This document shows positions 29,974 to 36,044 of a stretch of 36,044 nt of DNA, in pieces. Each line of letters begins with the position of its first letter. The first letter of the stretch is position 1. The stretch is from a virus. Made by a program: the position numbers and the translations under genes. The stretch is taken from IMG/VR virus record IMGVR_UViG_3300015371_003869, positions 1-36,044 of that record; one strand, given 5' to 3'. The notes beneath the pieces were generated by a model. It saw nothing but the letters and a program-made list of their open reading frames with translations. It had not been told where the DNA came from and ran no database searches.

Positions 29974-30756
29974 ATGGAAACGCTTGGAACTCGTCTCAAA
30001 GAACTAAGAAAGAATAAAAAACTTACTCAACTGAATATCGCTGATGCATTAGGTGTATCTAAGACATCTGTGATTTACTGGGAAAAGGACGAAAACATAC
30101 CTAAACATGAGAGTTTGACTGCTTTAGCAAAACTTTTAGATACTAGTACTGACTGGTTACTAACAGGTAAAGAATCGAATTCTTTCAAGCCATTAAGCTT
30201 TGATGAAATTAAAAAGAAATTTGGTGAGCCTAAAGCTGTAGTTGAAGATATTGAAAATGACAATGGTATTAGGTTTTACAACTATGGAGATCCAGTTCCT
30301 GAAGGGTACACTGCAATAGACTACTTTCCTGAGGTCAAAGCTAGTGCCGGGAATGGCTACATAAACCTTGAAGAAAGCAGCCCATATAAACTATTCATTG
30401 GTGATGCTGAACTCTTACATGCTGGCGCTAATGCACCACACTGCAAGATCATCAACGTAGACGGTGAAAGCATGATGCCTGATCTCTATCCAGATCAAAA
30501 AGTATCAATTGATATGTCAGCTACAAAAATTTATGACGGTGAAATTTACGCTTTTACTAGAGGAAGCGAACTCAAAATTAAGATTCTTTTTAATTGGGGT
30601 GAAGAGGGTCAAGGTGGTTTTAGGGCTGTTTCTAGAAACTTTGACAAAGTTCGCTTTCCTGATGAGTATTACTCACCTGCCCTAATAGAATCAGAGAATG
30701 TTCGTATTGTGGGTCAATTATGGTGGAAGCAAGAAGTTCGAAAAATTAGACGATAA
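29974..30756 (+). CDS. cI: CI-type repressor with S24 autocleavage domain
   Basis: A 260-aa protein. The N-terminal HTH (LGTRLKELRKNKKLTQLNIADALGVSKTSVIYWEKDENIPKHESLTALAKLL) binds the operators. The C-terminal peptidase S24/LexA-like domain has the cleavage site Ala125-Gly126 (VKASAGNGY), Ser166 (VDGESMMPD) and a Lys at about 203 (SELKIKIL) with spacing to Ser like LexA. RecA-stimulated self-cleavage after DNA damage would induce the prophage. There is no clear ribosome site before the ATG, and the operator sits only 20 bases upstream, so the mRNA may be nearly leaderless as in lambda. A plus-strand terminator follows. Confidence 0.95.
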   Translation: METLGTRLKELRKNKKLTQLNIADALGVSKTSVIYWEKDENIPKHESLTALAKLLDTSTDWLLTGKESNSFKPLSFDEIKKKFGEPKAVVEDIENDNGIRFYNYGDPVPEGYTAIDYFPEVKASAGNGYINLEESSPYKLFIGDAELLHAGANAPHCKIINVDGESMMPDLYPDQKVSIDMSATKIYDGEIYAFTRGSELKIKILFNWGEEGQGGFRAVSRNFDKVRFPDEYYSPALIESENVRIVGQLWWKQEVRKIRR

Positions 30757-30792
30757 TATAATGAAAACCTTTTAACTAAGTTGAATCTATTT

Positions 30793-30820
30793 AACCCTGC
30801 TATATGCAGGGTTTTCTTTT
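30793..30820 (+). terminator. Terminator of cI
   Basis: Plus-strand stem AACCCTGC/GCAGGGTT with loop TATAT, followed by TTCTTTTG. It ends the cI transcript before the second early promoter. Confidence 0.9.
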
Positions 30821-30859
30821 GTTTGTTTAATCACATCAAGTAAGCTTTAAACTAAAAAA

Positions 30860-30873
30860 GTAATTTTAATTAC
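30860..30873. promoter_or_regulatory. Operator dyad (left set, upstream)
   Basis: GTAA-TTTTAA-TTAC, extending to a perfect palindrome of AAAGTAATT and AATTACTTT. It lies just upstream of the -35 of the rightward early promoter. Confidence 0.7.
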
Positions 30874-30881
30874 TTTTATTA

Positions 30882-30910
30882 TTGACAAGAAAAGTAAGTT
30901 AGATTACCTT
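30882..30910 (+). promoter_or_regulatory. Rightward early promoter (PL-like)
   Basis: -35 TTGACA (30882-30887), a 17-base spacer, and a weak -10 TACCTT (30905-30910). An operator dyad lies in the spacer and overlaps the -10, as expected for a repressed early promoter. It drives the plus-strand operon from 31025. Confidence 0.6.
30894..30907. promoter_or_regulatory. Operator dyad (left set, within promoter)
   Basis: GTAA-GTTAGA-TTAC. It overlaps the spacer and the -10 of the rightward promoter. Confidence 0.7.
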
Positions 30911-30925
30911 TATTTCACAGAAACA

Positions 30926-30949
30926 CAAAAAGCCCCACACTGTGGAGCT
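30926..30949 (-). terminator. Minus-strand terminator guarding the immunity region
   Basis: Minus-strand hairpin AGCTCCAC / GTGGGGCT (one U-G) followed by TTTTTGTG. It would stop leftward transcripts, for example from the integrase, before they enter cI. Read on the plus strand it has a mismatch and no T-run. Confidence 0.65.
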
Positions 30950-31024
30950 AATTTTAAAACTTAATGCTTTTCTCTGTTACCTACCAAAATTCCAGAGATG
31001 CATTGTTATAACTGGTGATTTATT

Positions 31025-31504
31025 ATGAACCAAAAAACCAATATTAGTCAAGTTCGTGATTCAAACTCACTTGCTTTACTCGCAAAGAAATTTGATGAAA
31101 CTTACGATGAGCAAGAGATTCCTTTAAAAGCTCTTTCGTTTTCAGCAACACTTAAAGAAATTGAAAGCCTATTTGATCCTGATTGCACTCATCTTCCTGA
31201 TGGTGTACGCAAACCAACCCGATTAAGCCTTATTAATATTGCGTCCTTGCTACTTTTCAAAGTTGATCTGTTTGTTGCTGAGTTGAGTGAATCTGAGCTT
31301 AATAATGAAGATATTGAGTCGATAATGACCATTGTCCATGATCTATCTTTTGCTTTGAATGCTCTGGAAGCAACAACAATGGTGGACAGATTTGCAGCTG
31401 CTTTCGCACGTGGAATTTATCTTATTAGTGAAGATCTTATTAAGCTTGTAGAAAGTATTCCAGACCTCCTTAAAGCAAATGTAGAGGGGAATGCAAATGT
31501 CTAA
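31025..31504 (+). CDS. First gene of the plus-strand early operon, unknown
   Basis: A 159-aa mainly helical protein. Segments NSLALLAKKFDETYDEQEIPLKALSFSATLKEIESLFD and DIESIMTIVHDLSFALNALEATTMVDRFAAAFARGIYLISEDLIKLVES suggest a helical bundle. It has no signal peptide and no HTH that I can see. GGTGA precedes the ATG. It is the first gene after the repressible promoter, where lambda carries genes for host takeover or recombination. I do not recognise a family. Confidence 0.65.
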   Translation: MNQKTNISQVRDSNSLALLAKKFDETYDEQEIPLKALSFSATLKEIESLFDPDCTHLPDGVRKPTRLSLINIASLLLFKVDLFVAELSESELNNEDIESIMTIVHDLSFALNALEATTMVDRFAAAFARGIYLISEDLIKLVESIPDLLKANVEGNANV

Positions 31505-31790
31505 GTCTCCTTTAAAAACCGTCACAATTGACGATTTGCAATTTGCAAATGTTGTTGCTCATAAAGACTTACAGTGGGTTGTTAATATCCTTGAGGATAT
31601 TAAGCACAAAATCAAAGTAATTAAAGCTGATTGTGTGGAAAAAGGTGTACATCCTTACACGTTCAATAACCTTGAAACTTTCCTTGATATTAATGAATTC
31701 ACAATGAAAAACCGTTGTGATTACTACGATCAGGAAGTGGAAGAAATTGGAATAGAGATTGATGCTTTGAACAAAGGAGCATCGGAATGA
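31497..31790 (+). CDS. Small early protein, unknown
   Basis: A 97-aa protein. The sequence is helical and charged: HKDLQWVVNILEDIKHKIKVIKADCVEKGVHPYTFNNLETFLDINEFTMKNRCDYYDQEVEEIGIEIDALNK. It may be a coiled-coil dimer. The ATG at 31497-31499 has AGGGG 7 bases upstream and overlaps the end of the first gene by 8 bases. It overlaps the following gene by 4 bases. Function unknown. Confidence 0.65.
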   Translation: MSKSPLKTVTIDDLQFANVVAHKDLQWVVNILEDIKHKIKVIKADCVEKGVHPYTFNNLETFLDINEFTMKNRCDYYDQEVEEIGIEIDALNKGASE

Positions 31791-32128
31791 GTAAGACAAC
31801 CTACAACCTGCCTAAACACTCACAAGATTGGCTTGCAAGTGTTCTAAAAAGTAAGCAGTACTTTCATTATTTTGCTGTTGCCTTTGAGGGTGACTTGTAT
31901 CCAATGGGTAAATGGAATGCTCCTTTTTACACCGCAGAAGAAGCATTTCTATTCAAAGAGGAATTGCAAAAACAATTTCCAGATAAAACTTTTATGCGAG
32001 TTGAAGGTGGAATATATGCAAGCATAGCAGTAGAAGCAAAAAATGAAAATAAATACTGGAATGCTTGGATTAAAAAGCATTTAGAGCGTGTTGCTACACT
32101 TGAAAAGAATGGTGATTCCAATGACTGA
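31787..32128 (+). CDS. Small early protein, unknown
   Basis: A 113-aa alpha/beta protein. It contains many aromatic residues: KQYFHYFAVAFEGDLYPMGKWNAPFYTAEEAFLFKEELQKQFP, then a helical end KYWNAWIKKHLERVATLEKNG. The pattern of a strand pair followed by a helix with YTAEEAFLFKEELQK suggests a small adaptor-like fold. I do not recognise a family. It is coupled to both neighbours (4-base overlap upstream, 8-base overlap downstream). Confidence 0.65.
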   Translation: MSKTTYNLPKHSQDWLASVLKSKQYFHYFAVAFEGDLYPMGKWNAPFYTAEEAFLFKEELQKQFPDKTFMRVEGGIYASIAVEAKNENKYWNAWIKKHLERVATLEKNGDSND

Positions 32129-32354
32129 CCTTTCTAACCTACCAATCAAAACTAAACAACTGGCTTTTGTTTTGTGGCTACACAAGATTGGCTATAAAGG
32201 CGTTATTCGCCCATGTGGAACTTTCGAGTTTCAATGCCACGTTATAAATAAAAGATTCCCTAGGAACGTGAAAATCGCTCCTAACTGGAAATTCAATAAA
32301 CCAGCACAACAACTTTACGCAGAATTTTTAGAACATCTAGGAGCACCAGAATGA
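32121..32354 (+). CDS. Small early protein, unknown
   Basis: A 77-aa protein. Sequence: LPIKTKQLAFVLWLHKIGYKGVIRPCGTFEFQCHVINKRFPRNVKIAPNWKFNKPAQQLYAEFLEHLGAP. It is basic and could bind nucleic acid, but no known motif is visible. The ATG at 32121-32123 lies within the last codons of the previous gene. The next gene begins at its stop codon (ATGA overlap). Confidence 0.65.
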   Translation: MTDLSNLPIKTKQLAFVLWLHKIGYKGVIRPCGTFEFQCHVINKRFPRNVKIAPNWKFNKPAQQLYAEFLEHLGAPE

Positions 32355-32932
32355 AAAGATTAATTTTGCCATGGATCTTATTGCAATCAGCTTCAATTTG
32401 TTCAGCTAAAAATGATCATCGTAAATACTTAAATGGTGTCACTTTAATTGATGGCCATGTTGTGGCTACAGATGCAGAACGTGTTTTTTACTGCAAATAT
32501 GATGAATTACCAAAACTTAAAAAGCCTTTAACTATTCCACTCAAGGCAATTAAAAACCTTGAGAAAAAACTAGATAAAACACACTCAAATTGTTTTGTTG
32601 AAGTTGTGCATCATACCGATGGTTTGGCTTTGAATGTAAATGATATTGATCCAGAGATATTTCCCCCTGTTGAATCGATATTCCCTGCTGAATGGCAAGC
32701 AATGATTCCTCAAGATGATGGAATGCAATACAAGGGCGCATCACCTCATTTTCAATGGCGCCATATGGTTGATTTTCAGAAGATCAACAAGCTATTGGGT
32801 GCAACCAATCCAGATGACACATATCTAAAACCAACAGGTATAGACACCCCTGCCCATGTTTATTTTTATGGCAATGATTATTCAGGTGCCAAGGGTTTGA
32901 TCATGCCGATTAATGGACGGGGTGAAGCGTAA
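32351..32932 (+). CDS. Beta sliding-clamp-like protein A
   Basis: A 193-aa protein that carries signs of the DnaN fold: HRKYLNGV (23-30) and VVATDAERVF (37-46), equal to RYYLNG...VATDGHR of DnaN domain II, then LTIPLKAIKNLEKKL (60-74), and near the C-terminus KGLIMPI (181-187) like the terminal VMPMRL. It is about half the length of a bacterial clamp (366 aa) and would give two domains. A second clamp-like gene follows with a one-base overlap. The GKFPDYRR segment of true clamps is not seen here (EIFPPVESIFP instead), so this copy is more diverged. It may form a phage clamp or a decoy for clamp-binding proteins. Confidence 0.65.
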   Translation: MKRLILPWILLQSASICSAKNDHRKYLNGVTLIDGHVVATDAERVFYCKYDELPKLKKPLTIPLKAIKNLEKKLDKTHSNCFVEVVHHTDGLALNVNDIDPEIFPPVESIFPAEWQAMIPQDDGMQYKGASPHFQWRHMVDFQKINKLLGATNPDDTYLKPTGIDTPAHVYFYGNDYSGAKGLIMPINGRGEA

Positions 32933-33480
32933 TGAAATTTAAGAAAACAATTGAGCTTCAGTACGACAATCTTAAAGCTACTGTACTGTGCAAGTCTAAA
33001 CATGATGTGCGTTTTTATCTTACTGGTGTTTATGTGGGTGATGGTTTTGTGGCTGCTACTAATGGGCACATGGCTTTGATCTGTATTGAACCCGATACAG
33101 TTGGTATGGACGTAATCATACCAGGTGATGCAATTGATTCGTTAATTCGTAAAGTTGGCAATAAAAGCAAAATCAAAACCACTCTTTTGCATCAGATTGA
33201 TGATGAATTTTGGTGCTTAAACCACGGCGGAAATTTTGAAATGTTTAGGCTTATTGAGGGTAAATATCCAGATATTAAGCGTGTTGATATTCCTAAACCT
33301 ACAGAGATCCAATTTAAGTTTTACCCTAAGTTCAATCTTGAATATTTGAGTATTTTTCAGAAAGTAGCGAAAGTTTATAAACAGGCTTTCCCATCTTTCT
33401 ACCCAACAACTGAAAACCATAGCGCATATGTAGAAATCACAAATGATGTGCACGGCATTTTAATACCTCTCAGGGTTTAA
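32932..33480 (+). CDS. Beta sliding-clamp-like protein B
   Basis: A 182-aa protein with clear DnaN-like segments in order: KHDVRFYLTGV (23-33, compare QDVRYYLNGM), FVAATNGHMALICIE (39-53, compare VATDGHRLAVC), VIIPGDAIDSLIRKV (61-75), EMFRLIEGKYPDIKRVDIP (103-121, compare KLVDGRFPDYRRVLP), and a C-terminus GILIPLRV (175-182, compare VVMPMRL). It therefore corresponds to DnaN domain II plus a shortened domain III, lacking domain I. If it forms a ring it would need three two-domain subunits (like PCNA or T4 gp45) or pairing with protein A. It is immediately downstream of A. Confidence 0.75.
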   Translation: MKFKKTIELQYDNLKATVLCKSKHDVRFYLTGVYVGDGFVAATNGHMALICIEPDTVGMDVIIPGDAIDSLIRKVGNKSKIKTTLLHQIDDEFWCLNHGGNFEMFRLIEGKYPDIKRVDIPKPTEIQFKFYPKFNLEYLSIFQKVAKVYKQAFPSFYPTTENHSAYVEITNDVHGILIPLRV

Positions 33481-33490
33481 GGGTGAATCT

Positions 33491-33919
33491 ATGTCTAAAT
33501 TCAAAATCGGTGACATTATCCGAGCTAAGAAAGGAGTTATTCAACTCCCCCCAATGGTGAAAGTTAAAAATAAACAATCACTTAGCTCAAATAAACTTAC
33601 AAATGTATTTGAGTTCACAGGTGAGCAAGGTAAACGTGATTGCGAAGTGATGTTTGCTGAGCTGAATTTAGATATGAGCAAATTTGCTCATATCTACACC
33701 GATAATATCGGTTCAGTTCAAATTGGTAAAAATACTCTATCATTAATTTTCTGGACTGAAAAAGGTGTAAGTATCCAACCTCAAATTGAGGATGGGATTA
33801 AATCGGCAAATGAAATTGTATTTGCCGAGTTTGAAATAGATGCGCTCAGTTTTGAGCACATCTATTTAGACACCACAAAGCAAAGCAACCTTGGAAGTAA
33901 CAAGGAGATCAAAGCATGA
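33491..33919 (+). CDS. Early protein with an internal duplication
   Basis: A 142-aa protein. Residues about 52-71 (CEVMFAELNLDMSKFAHIYTD) and 107-127 (NEIVFAEFEIDALSFEHIYLD) are repeats of one another, so the gene holds two similar modules. The DNA under each repeat is a strong inverted repeat (listed separately). A beta-barrel-like N-terminus (FKIGDIIRAKKGVI) precedes. No family is recognised. The ATG lies 10 bases after the clamp-like gene, and the gene overlaps the antirepressor start by 4 bases. Confidence 0.6.
   Translation: MSKFKIGDIIRAKKGVIQLPPMVKVKNKQSLSSNKLTNVFEFTGEQGKRDCEVMFAELNLDMSKFAHIYTDNIGSVQIGKNTLSLIFWTEKGVSIQPQIEDGIKSANEIVFAEFEIDALSFEHIYLDTTKQSNLGSNKEIKA
33669..33696. repeat. 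28-bp perfect palindrome
   Basis: The left arm TAGATATGAGCAAA is followed directly by its exact reverse complement TTTGCTCATATCTA. It lies inside the coding region for the first internal repeat of the 142-aa protein. A two-fold symmetric protein site or a cruciform/mRNA hairpin are both possible. Confidence 0.9.
33834..33867. repeat. Inverted repeat with 15-bp arms
   Basis: AAATAGATGCGCTCA and TGAGCACATCTATTT are complementary at 14 of 15 positions (the remaining one can pair as G-U in RNA) around GTTT. It lies under the second internal repeat of the same gene, 165 bases after the palindrome. Confidence 0.85.
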
Positions 33920-34638
33920 ACGCATTAGTGAATTTAAATACTGTTTCAGTCTCAAGTTTAGATATTGCAGAATTGGTTAAAACTGAGCACCGCAATGTAA
34001 AAATATCAATTGAAAGATTGATGGAAAAAGGCGTAATCCGACATACGCCAATGACGAATGTCGAAAAAATCAATAACTTAGGATTTTCAATTCAAGTCGG
34101 TGTTTATATTTTTGAGGGAGAACAAGGCAAGCTAGACTCAATCACTGTAGTCGCTCAACTCTGTCCTGAGTTTACTGCAGCTTTAGTCAAACGCTGGTAT
34201 GAATTGGAAAACCAAAAACCAAGAGAATTAACTCGATTAGAAATATTGCAGATTGCTTTGCATGCCGAGCAAGAGAACCAAGTTCTACACGAAAAAGTTG
34301 AAATTCTTGAACCTAAGGCAAAAGCGCTCGATACCATCGCTAATACCGAGGGTACATACAACATTCGTGAATGTGCCAAAACAATTGGTATAGGTGAACG
34401 CAAGTTAGTCGATTTACTACTTAAAAAGAAATGGATCTATCGCGAGGAAAGTGGTCGTTTACAGCCATATGCCACCAAACGTGCTGAAGGTATTTTTATA
34501 AATCGACCTTCACCCGTTGTTACTAACAAGTATACAGGTGAAGAACAAGTTCATTTACATATGCGCATAACTGCTTATGGATTAACAAAAATCGCTGAAT
34601 TGGTAAATAATTTTTTTAGTGAGGATGGTGTGGAATGA
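33916..34638 (+). CDS. Phage antirepressor, Rha-type N-terminus with KilAC domain
   Basis: A 240-aa protein. The N-terminal about 90 residues match the Rha regulator (VSSLDIAELVKTEHRNVKISIERLMEKGVI, YIFEGEQGKLDSITVVAQLCPEFTAALVKRWYELE). A short coiled coil follows (LHAEQENQVLHEKVEILEPKAKALDTIA). The C-terminal 105 residues form a KilAC DNA-binding domain: NIRECAKTIGIGERKLVDLLLKKKWIYREESGRLQPYATKRAEGIFINRPS. Such proteins act on phage repressors or host regulation. It is the second antirepressor-type gene of this prophage, here under the early promoter. It is coupled to both neighbours by 4-base overlaps. Confidence 0.9.
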   Translation: MNALVNLNTVSVSSLDIAELVKTEHRNVKISIERLMEKGVIRHTPMTNVEKINNLGFSIQVGVYIFEGEQGKLDSITVVAQLCPEFTAALVKRWYELENQKPRELTRLEILQIALHAEQENQVLHEKVEILEPKAKALDTIANTEGTYNIRECAKTIGIGERKLVDLLLKKKWIYREESGRLQPYATKRAEGIFINRPSPVVTNKYTGEEQVHLHMRITAYGLTKIAELVNNFFSEDGVE

Positions 34639-34871
34639 ATACATTAAAGGAACAATTGGACCATGCTCAAGGCGTAGCTGAATTGGCGACTAGTGTAATT
34701 TGTAGCCTTATTGCATTAATTGAGTCTCAAGACATAGATATTTCAGATGTTGAATGCTCTGTCTGCACTGAGGGTGATCAGCAGATAGGCAACAAAATTA
34801 CATTGCGGCAATTAACAAATGTAGTGCTGGATGAACTGAATACGGTTAAAGTGTTGGAAGGTGTGGAATGA
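34635..34871 (+). CDS. Small acidic early protein, unknown
   Basis: A 78-aa protein, helical and acidic: LKEQLDHAQGVAELATSVICSLIALIESQDIDISDVECSVCTEGDQQIGNKITLRQLTNVVLDELNTVKVLEGVE. I do not recognise a family; the Cys pair (CSVC) may be coincidental. It overlaps its neighbours by 4 bases on each side, so it is translated with the antirepressor and the HTH gene. Confidence 0.65.
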   Translation: MNTLKEQLDHAQGVAELATSVICSLIALIESQDIDISDVECSVCTEGDQQIGNKITLRQLTNVVLDELNTVKVLEGVE

Positions 34872-35119
34872 GTGAAACTAAAATGATCAGTATCCCTGAA
34901 AACGAACTTGAATCATTACTTGATCGTGTTTGTCGAAAAGCAATCCGAGAGGCATTTGCAGAACAGGAAGATGAGTTTTTAAATATTAAACAAATTTGCG
35001 ATCGTATTTCTGGTTTGTCTTGGTACACGTTTAAGAACTTGGCCAAAGAAAAAAATCTAGTGAGTATTAATGGTAAATACTCACTAAAAGCAGTTAAAGA
35101 CGCGATGCGATCTGAGTAG
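34868..35119 (+). CDS. Small HTH protein, excisionase candidate
   Basis: An 83-aa protein. After a helical N-terminus (ENELESLLDRVCRKAIREAFAEQED) comes a winged-helix-like module, FLNIKQICDRISGLSWYTFKNLAKEKNLVSINGKYSLKAVKDAM, like MerR/Xis-type small DNA-binding proteins. It is the last gene of the early operon and is convergent with the integrase, whose 3' end it overlaps by 26 bases. Size, domain and place next to int fit an excisionase, though other small HTH regulators would look the same. Confidence 0.6.
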   Translation: MSETKMISIPENELESLLDRVCRKAIREAFAEQEDEFLNIKQICDRISGLSWYTFKNLAKEKNLVSINGKYSLKAVKDAMRSE

Positions 35120-36044
35120 CTGTTGGGTTGTAATAGATCATTGCCCTTTTAGGGTCTACCCATCCAAACATCTTACATAAATCAAGCAGTGGCAACTTTA
35201 GAGCAATTCGGGTTGCTGCTGTATGTCTGGTGTCATGAAAAACGATATCAAGCAAGTTTGCTTTAATCCTTGCACACATAAAATTGTAGCTCGCCATCCC
35301 AGGGGAATAATTAAACACCTTCCCGGACTTCTTTACGCCAATACCAGTAATCAACTCAATCGCAGTATTGCTTAATGGGACCTCTCGTGGGCGCCCGTTC
35401 TTAGTGGTTTTTAAATACAAGTATTGTTTATCAATAAATATGCGTTCCCATTCAAGCCCACATATCTCCGCTTGTCGCATGCCTGTTTCAAGTGCAATCA
35501 GAAAGATTGTTCGTAACTCGTCATCTAGGTATGGGAGTAATGTTTCTACTTCATATTCTGAGATTACTTTTTCACGATGTGCTGAAGCTGCAGGTAATTT
35601 AACCTCAAACATAGGGGATTTTTTTAGCCACAATTTTGTATCGATACACCACGTAAACATTGCTGATAATATCTGCATTTCGCGGCGTACTGTTGCAGAA
35701 GCAACCTCTTCAAGTCTGGATTCCCGATATAAAACTAAATACTCCTTATCCACACTATCAATAGGGATATCTACCTTCATGATTCTAAGAAATTGATTTA
35801 TTCGGTTTCGCTCTCGATCAGCACCTTTTTTATTAATAGAAACATTATCTCTATATTGCTCAAGCGCATCTCTTAAGGTTATGTGGCAGTAATCATTTTT
35901 TCTTTCATTGCGTAACTGGATCTCTAATGCTTGGGCCCATGCTTTAGCATCACGCATAGTGGTAAACGTTTGGGATTGTGACGGATGAGGTTTGATTCTT
36001 ACGGTAGCCGTAACCCCTTTCTTCCTTTTTTGATATGTTGCCAT
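35094..36044 (-). CDS. int: Tyrosine integrase
   Basis: A 316-aa phage-type site-specific recombinase. The N-terminal arm-binding part begins MATYQKRKKGVTATVRIKPHP. The core-binding domain (about 55-150) precedes the catalytic domain with Arg190 (ALETGMRQAEICGLEW), Lys215 (TTKNGRPREVPL), His270-x2-Arg273 (FHDTRHTAATR), Trp295 (FGWVDP) and the nucleophile Tyr304 or Tyr305 (AMIYYNPT). All key residues are present, so it should be active. The ATG is the last triplet of the window; promoter and attachment site lie outside. It is convergent with the early operon. Confidence 0.96.
   Translation of the reverse strand: MATYQKRKKGVTATVRIKPHPSQSQTFTTMRDAKAWAQALEIQLRNERKNDYCHITLRDALEQYRDNVSINKKGADRERNRINQFLRIMKVDIPIDSVDKEYLVLYRESRLEEVASATVRREMQILSAMFTWCIDTKLWLKKSPMFEVKLPAASAHREKVISEYEVETLLPYLDDELRTIFLIALETGMRQAEICGLEWERIFIDKQYLYLKTTKNGRPREVPLSNTAIELITGIGVKKSGKVFNYSPGMASYNFMCARIKANLLDIVFHDTRHTAATRIALKLPLLDLCKMFGWVDPKRAMIYYNPTATQIASRL

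Noticed and set aside
1-36044. Insertion sequences or transposase genes
   Set aside because: No transposase-like protein or matching terminal repeats seen.

Overview
The window is an almost complete temperate siphophage (prophage) of about 36 kb. It runs from the stop codon of the spanin gene at base 1 to the start codon of the integrase at base 36044. The low GC content, the style of the small phage genes and the resemblance of several proteins to Acinetobacter prophage proteins suggest an Acinetobacter-like gammaproteobacterial host. That assignment is a judgement from recalled protein families, not a database result.

Layout. Almost everything from 1 to 29875 lies on the minus strand and reads, in order of transcription: cro (29875), a small gene, a DUF1376-type replication protein, a DnaB-type helicase, a Q-like antiterminator, a run of very small genes separated by intrinsic terminators (26.3 to 23.2 kb), an HNH endonuclease, small and large terminase, portal, prohead protease, HK97-type capsid, connector and head-closure/tail-completion genes, tail tube, a lambda-like frameshifted tail chaperone pair, tape measure, minor tail proteins, a NlpC/P60-like tail-tip peptidase, a J-like tail tip protein, an alpha/beta-hydrolase tail protein, a lectin-like protein, and a lysis cassette (holin, endolysin, Rz with embedded Rz1). 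The plus strand carries the CI-type repressor (29974) and, from a divergent promoter at about 30.9 kb, an early operon with two beta-clamp-like proteins, a Rha/KilAC antirepressor and a small HTH protein (excisionase candidate). That operon converges on the integrase.

Three accessory insertions interrupt the late operon, and each is bounded by terminators. (1) An AntA-type antirepressor is preceded by a 79-nt structured RNA that fits a P1 c4-type antisense RNA (15.1 to 15.7 kb). (2) A membrane-anchored HIRAN-domain protein is coupled to a lipoprotein (12.65 to 13.77 kb). (3) An unknown 249-aa protein is coupled to a HEPN-type protein with an intact R-x6-H motif (7.58 to 8.70 kb). The last two flank the tape-measure gene and are the best candidates for cargo such as defence or superinfection exclusion.

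Regulation. Four dyads of the form GTAA-N6-TTAC sit at the two promoters flanking cI, two at each, and look like the OR and OL operators. A strong intrinsic terminator lies at many junctions of the late operon. This makes sense if a Q-like protein makes late RNA polymerase terminator-resistant.
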